The position numbers were made by a program, and so were the translations under genes. DNA of 64,000 nt, taken from contig JAHBZE010000001.1 in the NCBI GenBank assembly GCA_019635585.1, forward strand, positions 1,364,001-1,428,000, written 5' to 3'. The notes beneath the pieces were generated by a model. The model was not told where the DNA came from. It searched no databases and saw nothing but the letters and a program-made list of their open reading frames with translations. Origin of the DNA: Xanthobacteraceae bacterium (GTDB lineage Bacteria > Pseudomonadota > Alphaproteobacteria > Rhizobiales > Xanthobacteraceae). Of the stretch, positions 1 through 7,365 are shown one piece after another. Every line of letters begins with the position of its first letter. Position 1 is the stretch's first letter.

Positions 1-102
1 CCGGGCGATGCTTCCGCGGTCTTCGACGCGGTCGTCGCGCAAAACGGTACCCGGAACGGACTATCGACCGGTACTCCCGCGGCGGCCCCGCCTGCGCGCT
101 GA
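1..102 (+). CDS. C-terminal end of an unidentified protein, cut by the window edge
   Basis: An open frame starts at base 1 and stops with TGA at 100-102, giving 33 residues rich in Ala, Pro, Gly and Thr. No domain is recognisable. It points the same way as the two TadE-like genes that follow, so it may be the last part of another Tad/Flp pilus protein such as a TadG-like protein. That is inference from position only, and the frame could also be a chance reading. Confidence 0.4.
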   Translation, partial: PGDASAVFDAVVAQNGTRNGLSTGTPAAAPPAR

Positions 103-224
103 AGCACCCGGCCTGATCGTTAACGACTGGTGAATTCTCCCCTCCGTCTTGGCAAAGGGGTGTTCAACCAATTTTCAAGCCATGACCGCTAGTAATACGG
201 AACGTTTTCCGCGCGAGCGCACTC

Positions 225-797
225 ATGTTCGGCATCGCATTTCATAGAGAGAAAGCCAGCGGCGTGAGCCGGGGTTTGCGCAAACTCGTCGTCCGGTTCG
301 GCCGGAAGAACGACGGTGCCGCGGCGGTCGAGTTCGCGATCGTAGTGGTGCCGTTCTTCGCACTCCTGTTTGCGATCATCGAACTCGCGTTGGTGTTCTG
401 GGCGGGCCAGGTGCTCGAGACCGCGGCGCACGATACCAGCCGTCTCATCATGACCGGCCAGGCGCAGACCCAGAGCTTCGATCAGACGCGCTTCAAACAG
501 GAACTCTGCGCGCGCGTGCTCGGGTTGTTCAGTTGCAACTCGTTCAAGATCGACGTGCGAACCTATGGCGCATTCGCCAGCGCCAACCTCGGTAAGCCCA
601 CCTACAAGCCGAACGGCCAGATCGACGACAGCGGCTTCACCTATCAAACCGGCGGTCCGGGCGACATCGTGGTGGTACGCGTGATGTACGAATGGCCGCT
701 GATCCTGCGCACCTTCGGCCTCGACCTCGCCGATACGCCAGCCGGCAAGCGGTTGCTGATGTCGGCGGTCGCCTTCCGCAACGAGCCCTACCAATGA
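225..797 (+). CDS. TadE-family pseudopilin-like protein
   Basis: A 190-residue protein with a short basic N-terminus (residues 1-30), then the type IV prepilin signature DGAAAVEF. Gly31 would be the -1 residue and Glu36 the +5 residue for prepilin peptidase. A hydrophobic helix runs from about 32 to 58, followed by a periplasmic domain. This matches the TadE/TadG class of minor pseudopilins of the Tad (Flp pilus, tight adherence) system, which sit in the inner membrane and help pilus assembly. The stop overlaps the start of the next TadE-like gene (ATGA at 794-797), so the two are translationally coupled. The exact Tad role is not shown by sequence. Confidence 0.85.
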   Translation: MFGIAFHREKASGVSRGLRKLVVRFGRKNDGAAAVEFAIVVVPFFALLFAIIELALVFWAGQVLETAAHDTSRLIMTGQAQTQSFDQTRFKQELCARVLGLFSCNSFKIDVRTYGAFASANLGKPTYKPNGQIDDSGFTYQTGGPGDIVVVRVMYEWPLILRTFGLDLADTPAGKRLLMSAVAFRNEPYQ

Positions 798-1372
798 GCA
801 TGCTCGCGATTTCAGAAATAGCCGGCGCCCTGCGCGCCAGGATCGCGCGCTTCTCGCGCGACAAGCGCGGCGTCTCGGCGGTCGAGTTCGCGATCATCCT
901 CCCTTTCATGGCGATGCTCTATCTCGGTGGCACCGCGCTCACGCAAGGAATCATCGTCAAGCGCAAGGTCGTGCTGGTCGCGCATACCGTGGGCGATCTC
1001 GTCGCGCGCGACAACAACATCACTAACGCCGAAATCACATCGATCTTCGACGCGGCGAAGGCGGTGTTCGCACCTTATGCCTGGAACAGCAACCTTCTGA
1101 AGATCAAGGTATCGAGCATCAACATCGATGCTGCCGGCAACGCCAAGGTCGGCTGGAGCGATGCCTTTCAGGATACCGCGCGCCCGGTGAATTCCACGAT
1201 CACGCTTCCGGCCGGGCTCAATACCGCGAATACGTCGATCATCTGGGCGGAAGTCAGCTACAACTTCACGCCGCCGATCGGCACTGCCTTCACCGGCGGC
1301 ACGCTGACCTTGACGGACCAGCTCTACATCCGGCCGCGTCTGGTCACAACTGTTACGCGCTCGGCGAACTGA
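794..1372 (+). CDS. second TadE-family pseudopilin-like protein
   Basis: The start chosen is the ATG at 794, overlapping the previous stop by 4 bases; the frame is open further upstream but that part lies inside the first gene. The 192-residue product has a basic leader, a prepilin-type site RGVSAVEF (Gly26 at -1, Glu31 at +5), one membrane helix to about residue 52 and a periplasmic beta-rich domain. It is a TadE/TadG-like minor pseudopilin. Paired TadE-like genes are common at tad loci and probably act as a complex with TadG. The other tad genes (pilin, prepilin peptidase, ATPases) are not in this window. Confidence 0.83.
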   Translation: MSMLAISEIAGALRARIARFSRDKRGVSAVEFAIILPFMAMLYLGGTALTQGIIVKRKVVLVAHTVGDLVARDNNITNAEITSIFDAAKAVFAPYAWNSNLLKIKVSSINIDAAGNAKVGWSDAFQDTARPVNSTITLPAGLNTANTSIIWAEVSYNFTPPIGTAFTGGTLTLTDQLYIRPRLVTTVTRSAN

Positions 1373-1378
1373 CGCTTC

Positions 1379-2878
1379 TCAAATCTTCTGATTGTATTCG
1401 CCGACTTCCGGGTGTGCGCGGATCGCCGCGTCCACGGCTGCGAACATTTCCTTCATCCGCACTTCCGAGACCGGACTTTCGACCACGACCACCAGCTCGG
1501 GCTTATTCGAGGACGCCCGCACCAGACCCCAGGTGCCGTCTTCGACGGTGACGCGAACGCCGTTCACGGTCACGAGATCGCGGATCGGCTGCCCGGCGAC
1601 TTTCTCGCCCTTCGCCTTTGCCGCCTCAAAATGCTTCACGATCTGGTCGACGATGCCGTACTTCTTTTCGTCGTCGCAATGCGGCGACATGGTCGGCGAC
1701 TGCCAGGTGCGTGGCAGCGCGAGCCGCAGATCCGACATCTTCTTCCCCGGATTGCGGTCGAGCATTTCGCAAACCGCAATCGCCGACAGGAGGCCGTCGT
1801 CATAGCCGCGGCCGAACGGAGGCCCGAAGAAGAAGTGGCCCGACTTCTCGAAGCCTGCGACCGCTTTCAGTTCCGCCGAGCGGCGCTTGATATAGGAGTG
1901 GCCGGTCTTCCAGAAATCGACCTTCACGCCGTTTTGCTTCAGCACCGGATCGGTGAGCCAGAGGCCGGTCGATTTCACATCGACGATGAACTGGCCGCCC
2001 TTGCCGCCCGCCGAGATATCGCGCGCGAGCATGACGCCAACCTTGTCGGCGAAGATTTCCTCGCCGAGATCGTCGACCACGCCGCAACGGTCGCCGTCGC
2101 CATCGAAAGCGAGACCAACATCGGCTTTATGCGCGAGCACGGCATCACGCACCGCATGCAACATCTTCAGGTCTTCGGGATTCGGATTGTATTTCGGGAA
2201 GGTGTGGTCGAGTTCGGCGTCGAGCGGCACCACTTCGCAGCCGATGGCTTCCAGCACTTTCGGCGCAAACGCACCCGCGGTGCCGTTGCCGCAGGCTGCA
2301 ATCACTTTCAGCTTTCGCTTCAGCGTCGGGCGGTTCGCGAGATCGGCCATGTAGCGTTCCGCGAAGCCGGGGATGAACTTGAAGGAGCCGCCGTCTTTCG
2401 TTTTCGATTTTCCTTCGAGCACGATTTCCTTCAGCCGGCTCATTTCGTCGGGGCCGAAAGTGAGCGGTCGGGCGGCACCCATCTTCACGCCGGTCCAGCC
2501 ATTATCGTTATGCGACGCCGTCACCATCGCAACACAAGGGCAGTCGAGTTCGAATTGCGCGAAATAGGCCATCGGCGAAAGCGCGAGACCGACGTCATGG
2601 ACGCGCATGCCCCCTGCCATCAAACCTGAAGTCAGCGCCGCCTTCACCGACATCGAGTAGCCGCGGAAATCGTGGCCGACCACGATATCGGGCCTGACAC
2701 CGAGCTCATGAAACAGCGTCGCCATGCCGAGGCCCAGCGCCTGCACGCCGATCAGGTTGATCTCTTTTTCGAGGAGCCAGCGCGCGTCGTATTCGCGAAA
2801 GCCGGTCGGCTTCACGAGCGGGGTCGTCTCGTACTCATAGGTATTGGGCTTGATCGACGCTTTCGGCTTCAGAAACAT
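1379..2878 (-). CDS. phosphomannomutase / phosphoglucomutase
   Basis: A 499-residue member of the alpha-D-phosphohexomutase family, which interconverts hexose 1- and 6-phosphates for nucleotide-sugar and surface-polysaccharide synthesis in the cytoplasm. Visible signatures are the phosphoserine loop TASHNDNG with catalytic Ser122, the metal-binding loop DGDGDR at about 259-264, and the C-terminal phosphate-binding stretch RASSNKPELV. The length fits bacterial AlgC/ManB enzymes, which act on both mannose and glucose phosphates; the preferred sugar cannot be read from sequence. The gene ends 6 bases from the convergent TadE-like gene and is probably transcribed alone. Confidence 0.93.
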   Translation of the reverse strand: MFLKPKASIKPNTYEYETTPLVKPTGFREYDARWLLEKEINLIGVQALGLGMATLFHELGVRPDIVVGHDFRGYSMSVKAALTSGLMAGGMRVHDVGLALSPMAYFAQFELDCPCVAMVTASHNDNGWTGVKMGAARPLTFGPDEMSRLKEIVLEGKSKTKDGGSFKFIPGFAERYMADLANRPTLKRKLKVIAACGNGTAGAFAPKVLEAIGCEVVPLDAELDHTFPKYNPNPEDLKMLHAVRDAVLAHKADVGLAFDGDGDRCGVVDDLGEEIFADKVGVMLARDISAGGKGGQFIVDVKSTGLWLTDPVLKQNGVKVDFWKTGHSYIKRRSAELKAVAGFEKSGHFFFGPPFGRGYDDGLLSAIAVCEMLDRNPGKKMSDLRLALPRTWQSPTMSPHCDDEKKYGIVDQIVKHFEAAKAKGEKVAGQPIRDLVTVNGVRVTVEDGTWGLVRASSNKPELVVVVESPVSEVRMKEMFAAVDAAIRAHPEVGEYNQKI

Positions 2879-2954
2879 GGAAATTCCGTGCTGACAAAAA
2901 CCGGCGGGCGCCGGGCGAAAAGCGATCTAGCACGAAAGCGGGCGGAATTGAGTA

Positions 2955-3494
2955 TCAACGCTCGAGTTCAAGCACGTTCTTTTTGAACTCGAAGCGGGCG
3001 AGCCGCCGCAAAAAGCTCATGCCGAGCAGGTTTTGCGCAAGCGCCCCCTGATCCAGCACCATAGCGTCGACGTCGTGGATTTCGATGGAGCCGACGCGGA
3101 TCGAGCGCAGCCGGACACGCTTGGCGCGCGCCGAGCCGTTCGCGGTGCTGACCTGAATGTCGAAGCGATCGCTCGGGGTGATCAGGCCGAGCGAGCGGGC
3201 GTCTTCATAGCGGAGCGCAACCAGCGTCGCGCCGGTATCGACGATGGCGCGCAGGCGGCGGCCGTTGAAATCGACGTCCGAAACATAGTGACCCGAATAG
3301 TCGGCGCGGATGCGCACGTAACCGCCGGCGTTGTTGTCCTTCGCCGTCGGCTCGACGGAGACCGGCTCGGAGGAGCCCTGCTGAAACGCGACGAAGGCAT
3401 CGCGGCCACGGCGCAGCAAATCCTGCGCGACCTCCGGCGCATAGATCGAAAGCGCGATAAATCCCGCGACGACGAGAAAAAGAAAGCGAAACAT
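2955..3494 (-). CDS. retropepsin-like aspartic protease, TIGR02281 family
   Basis: 179 residues. An N-terminal hydrophobic helix (about 2-18) anchors the protein in the inner membrane. The C-terminal domain (about 60-179) is a single-lobe retropepsin fold with the catalytic motif VDTGAT (Asp86-Thr87-Gly88) and the second-half strand LGMSFL. One DTG per chain implies that a homodimer forms the active site. This matches the TIGR02281 clan AA protease family of alphaproteobacteria, whose substrates are unknown. It is a separate transcription unit between the mutase and hrpB, on the same strand as both. Confidence 0.85.
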   Translation of the reverse strand: MFRFLFLVVAGFIALSIYAPEVAQDLLRRGRDAFVAFQQGSSEPVSVEPTAKDNNAGGYVRIRADYSGHYVSDVDFNGRRLRAIVDTGATLVALRYEDARSLGLITPSDRFDIQVSTANGSARAKRVRLRSIRVGSIEIHDVDAMVLDQGALAQNLLGMSFLRRLARFEFKKNVLELER

Positions 3495-3593
3495 GAAGAG
3501 ACCCGTTTCGCGCGATTTTCGCGCGGGAGCGGTGTGAGGCTCGTTAACGCGGGAATTAAATGGTTACGATTGCGGCTTTTTCAGTAAAGCCGA

Positions 3594-6077
3594 TCAAGTG
3601 CCGCGCGGCTTCGCGCGCCGGGTCGGTGCGGCAGCGGCCGGGTCATCCGGCCAAACGTGCTTCGGATAGCGGCCGCGCATTTCCTTTTTTACATCTACCC
3701 ACGAGCCGCGCCAGAACGCGGGCAGGTCGCGCGTCACCTGAATCGGGCGGGCGGCGGGCGACAAGAGCGAAAGCACCAGCGGGATTTTTCCTCCCGCCAC
3801 GGAAGGATGCTTCGAGAGACCGAACAGCTCCTGCACCTTGACCGAAATCGTCGGGCCGGCTTCGGCGGCATAATCAATTGCGAGTTCGGACCCCGTCGGC
3901 GCGGTGAAACGGTCGGGCGCTTCTGTGTCGAGACGTCGCGACAGCTCATGCGGAAGCAGCGCATACAAGGCGTTCGAAACATCGCCCGCGGAGATTTCGT
4001 TGAGCGAGATTTTACCCGCGAGGAACGGCGCGAGCCAGCTCTCGATATTTTTTGCAAGCGCCTGCGGCGAGACGTCGGGCCATTCTTCACCTTCGGCCAC
4101 GCGCAGGAAGCGCACGCGCTCCAGCCAGCGCGTGGCGGCGGGAGAGAATGGCAGCGTCTCGATGCCGAGCGCGGCAACGCCTGCCGCGAGCGCGCGGGTG
4201 GTTTCGTCGCTCGCTTCAACCTTCAGCGGACGTTCGCTCAAAACCAGAGACATATACTTTCTTGCCGCGCGTCCGCGAACCGCGCGCACCTTCGGATCGA
4301 ACACCGCTTCTTCGGTCTGCACGATCTTGTCTGTGAAACGCGAGACGATTTCGGCTTCGGAAATTTTCGCGGCAAGAAGGATGCGGCCTTCCTGCGCCGC
4401 GCCCGCGATTTCGGCTACTGCCAGATAGTCCTCGCGTGCGAGTGCGCTGGTCTGCTCGAGCTTCGCGCCGCGTCCGTTCGCGAGTAGGAACGCACCGCTG
4501 CGTTCGCTGCGTGCCTTTGCGATGCGATCCGGATAGGCGAGCGCGAGCAGCCTGCCCGCCTGCACGGGCGGCGTTTCGCGGATTTTTCCGCCGGCGGATT
4601 CCGCCCAGCGGCGCGTAAGGTTACGCGCTTCCTCGCCGCGCCGGGATTTGTCGCGGCGAAATTCGGTAATACGGTGCGAAAGATCGGCGTCGTTGCCGCC
4701 AAGGCCGCGCTCGGAAACGACCGCCGCGATTTCGGCAGCGAGCAGCGCGTTGTCTTCCTCGCTCGCCGCGACGATCATCGCGGCGAGGCGCGGATGCAGC
4801 GGGAGCTTTGCGAGCTTTTTGCCGAGCGCCGTGATCGCGCCGCCCTCGTCGATCGCACCGAGTGACGCAAGCAATGATTTCGCTTCGTTGATCGCTGCGG
4901 GAGGAGGAGCGTCAAGCCATGCAAGCGTCGCCGGATCGTGCACGCCCCATTGCGCGAGATCGAGAACCAAGCCGGTCAGATCGGCTGCGAGGATTTCTGG
5001 CGTCGCGAAAGGCAGAAGGCTTCGCGTCTGCTCCTCGTCCCACAAGCGATAGCAAACACCTGGCTCGGTGCGGCCTGCGCGGCCACGGCGCTGGTCGGCG
5101 GACGCGCGCGAAACGCGCACGGTCTCAAGCCGCGTCAAACCGAGGTCAGGCTCAAAACGCGGCACGCGCGCAAGGCCGGAGTCGACCACGACGCGCACGC
5201 CTTTGATCGTGATCGAGGTTTCCGCGATCGAGGTCGCGAGCACGATCTTGCGGCGTCCCGCATGTGAAGGTTCGATCGCCTTGTCCTGCACGTCACTATC
5301 GAGCGCGCCGTAGAGCGGCACGATGTCGGTATTCCTGTCGCGGATACGCTCGGCAAGAAAATCCGCGGTGCGGCGGATTTCGCCGACGCCCGGAAGAAAC
5401 GCGAGGATCGAGCCGGCTTCGCTCGCGGCGACGCGCACCAGCGCATCCGCCATCTCTTGATGAACCGGTACGCGCGCATCGCGGCCGAGATACTTGGTTT
5501 CGACCGGATAAGCGCGGCCTTCGCTTTCTATCACCGTTGCTTCGCGGAGCAGTCTCGCCACCCGTGCGCCGTCGAGCGTCGCGGACATCACAAGTATCCG
5601 CATATCTTCGCGAAGCCCGCGTTGCGCATCGAGCGCGAGTGCAAGGCCGAGATCCGCGTCGAGCGAGCGCTCGTGAAATTCGTCGAAGACGACGGCGGCG
5701 ATGCCCTTCAACTCCGGGTCGTCGAGCACGAGCCGCGTGAAGATGCCTTCCGTAATCATTTCGATCCGCGTCCGGCCGCTCACTTTCGAGCCAAAGCGTA
5801 CGCGTAATCCCACCGTGTCACCAAGCCGCTCGCCGATGGACTGCGCCATGAACTGTGCGGCCGCGCGCGCCGCGATCCGACGCGGTTCCAGAACGAGAAT
5901 TTTTCCGCCTTTGACCCAAGGCTCGTTAAGAAGTGCAAGCGGGACGCGGGTGGTCTTGCCCGCACCCGGCTGCGCCACGAGCACGGCGGCGTTGCGCACA
6001 CGCAAGGCGTCTTTCAAAGCGGGCAACACTTCGTCGACCGGAAAGGCGCCGTTGCTCGGTTCTCGTGGTGAATTCAT
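3594..6077 (-). CDS. hrpB: ATP-dependent RNA helicase HrpB
   Basis: A DEAH-box helicase of 827 residues when started at the ATG at 6077. The frame is open 33 codons further, but that stretch does not resemble HrpB and the family length is about 820. Motifs in order: Walker A GAGKTT (Lys41), the DEAH-type box DEFHER (132-137), the SAT motif VMSATLDG, and motif VI QRRGRAGRT. The C-terminal HrpB-specific domain is complete. HrpB proteins are non-essential cytoplasmic helicases of poorly defined function; some literature links HrpA rather than HrpB to mRNA cleavage. The gene stands alone, divergent from the acyltransferase. Confidence 0.93.
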   Translation of the reverse strand: MNSPREPSNGAFPVDEVLPALKDALRVRNAAVLVAQPGAGKTTRVPLALLNEPWVKGGKILVLEPRRIAARAAAQFMAQSIGERLGDTVGLRVRFGSKVSGRTRIEMITEGIFTRLVLDDPELKGIAAVVFDEFHERSLDADLGLALALDAQRGLREDMRILVMSATLDGARVARLLREATVIESEGRAYPVETKYLGRDARVPVHQEMADALVRVAASEAGSILAFLPGVGEIRRTADFLAERIRDRNTDIVPLYGALDSDVQDKAIEPSHAGRRKIVLATSIAETSITIKGVRVVVDSGLARVPRFEPDLGLTRLETVRVSRASADQRRGRAGRTEPGVCYRLWDEEQTRSLLPFATPEILAADLTGLVLDLAQWGVHDPATLAWLDAPPPAAINEAKSLLASLGAIDEGGAITALGKKLAKLPLHPRLAAMIVAASEEDNALLAAEIAAVVSERGLGGNDADLSHRITEFRRDKSRRGEEARNLTRRWAESAGGKIRETPPVQAGRLLALAYPDRIAKARSERSGAFLLANGRGAKLEQTSALAREDYLAVAEIAGAAQEGRILLAAKISEAEIVSRFTDKIVQTEEAVFDPKVRAVRGRAARKYMSLVLSERPLKVEASDETTRALAAGVAALGIETLPFSPAATRWLERVRFLRVAEGEEWPDVSPQALAKNIESWLAPFLAGKISLNEISAGDVSNALYALLPHELSRRLDTEAPDRFTAPTGSELAIDYAAEAGPTISVKVQELFGLSKHPSVAGGKIPLVLSLLSPAARPIQVTRDLPAFWRGSWVDVKKEMRGRYPKHVWPDDPAAAAPTRRAKPRGT

Positions 6078-6230
6078 TCTTAATGCGTTCGCTAAAACTC
6101 TCGCGAAATAGCCGCTCTCCCCGGCAAGGGCAAATAGCGTGAAAAACGGCCCATCGCTTGCACCTGAATTTAACACGCGGCGGCTAGTGTCCCGAACGAG
6201 GACACCGCCGCCTTAGATGCGGAGACGGTG

Positions 6231-7268
6231 ATGAAAACGATGGCGACATACGAAAAGCCGCGGGTCGACTGGGTCGATTACGCCAAAGGCTTCTGCATCG
6301 TCATGGTGGTGATGATGCATTCGACGCTCGGCGTCGAAGCGGCAGCCGGCCACGAAAGCTGGATGCATTATTTCGTCGCCTTCGCGAAGCCGTTTCGCAT
6401 GCCTGATTTCTTCCTGATCTCCGGCCTGTTTCTCGCGCGCGTGATCGATCGCAACTGGCGCGACTATCTCGACAAGAAGGTCGTGCACTTCTTCTATTTC
6501 TACGTGCTCTGGGTCACGATCCAGTTTGTGTTCAAGGCGCCCGCGTTTCTTGCGAGCGGCGGCGTCGCCGGTGTCGTGCAGCAATATGCGCTCGCCTTCA
6601 TCGAGCCGTTCGGCACGCTCTGGTTCATCTACATGCTGCCGGTGTTCTTCGTAGTGACGAAGCTGACCCGGCGCGTTCCGCCGCTTGCGATTTTTGTGGT
6701 CGCCGCCGCGCTCGAAATCGCGCCGATCCATACCGGCTGGATTATGATCGACGAGTTCGCCGCGCGCTTCGTCTATTTCTTCCTGGGCTACTGGCTCGCA
6801 AATTATATCTTCGCGTTCGCAGCCGGTGTGCAGAGAGATCCATGGCTTGCGCTCGCAGGTCTCGGTGCCTGGGCGGTCGGCAACGACCTGCTGGTCATCA
6901 AGGGCTACAGCGAACTGCCCTTCGTTTCGCTCGGCCTCGGCTTCGTCGGTGCTGGCGCGGTGGTGACACTTGCGGCCCTGCTCGCCAAGGTGAACTGGCT
7001 TTCGCTCCTGCGCTACGCTGGCGAGAACTCGATCGTGGTCTATCTCGCCTTCTTCCTGCCGATGGCGGCGACGCGCGCGGTGCTGCTCAAGACCGGCATC
7101 GTCCCCGATCTCGGCACGGTCGCGCTGCTCGTGACGGCAATGGGCGTCGTAACGCCACTCCTGTTTCATGCAGCGATCCGCGGCACGCGATTCAACTTCC
7201 TTTTCTCGCGGCCCGCGGCATTCCACCTCGGCGCGCCGCGCAAGGCGCCGCTGCAGCCCGCCGAATAA
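6231..7268 (+). CDS. acyltransferase 3 family membrane protein
   Basis: The ATG at 6231 was chosen because GGAG at 6221-6224 sits 6 bases ahead; an in-frame GTG lies directly before it. The 345-residue product has about ten hydrophobic helices and opens with the family signature VDYAKGFCIVMVV followed by MMHST, whose His is the usual catalytic residue of acyltransferase 3 (OafA/NodX-type) proteins. Such enzymes move acetyl or succinyl groups across the inner membrane onto glycans. The substrate is not predictable. The gene lies divergent from hrpB and 97 bases ahead of polA. Confidence 0.88.
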   Translation: MKTMATYEKPRVDWVDYAKGFCIVMVVMMHSTLGVEAAAGHESWMHYFVAFAKPFRMPDFFLISGLFLARVIDRNWRDYLDKKVVHFFYFYVLWVTIQFVFKAPAFLASGGVAGVVQQYALAFIEPFGTLWFIYMLPVFFVVTKLTRRVPPLAIFVVAAALEIAPIHTGWIMIDEFAARFVYFFLGYWLANYIFAFAAGVQRDPWLALAGLGAWAVGNDLLVIKGYSELPFVSLGLGFVGAGAVVTLAALLAKVNWLSLLRYAGENSIVVYLAFFLPMAATRAVLLKTGIVPDLGTVALLVTAMGVVTPLLFHAAIRGTRFNFLFSRPAAFHLGAPRKAPLQPAE

Positions 7269-7365
7269 GGCCTTTTCAGGCGAGCAAACTGTCCCCATCT
7301 AAGGGGGCGGTTGCGCTTGCCGGGTCCGCCTCGCTTCGGCATCGTGGCCGCTTCCGCGAGGTTCC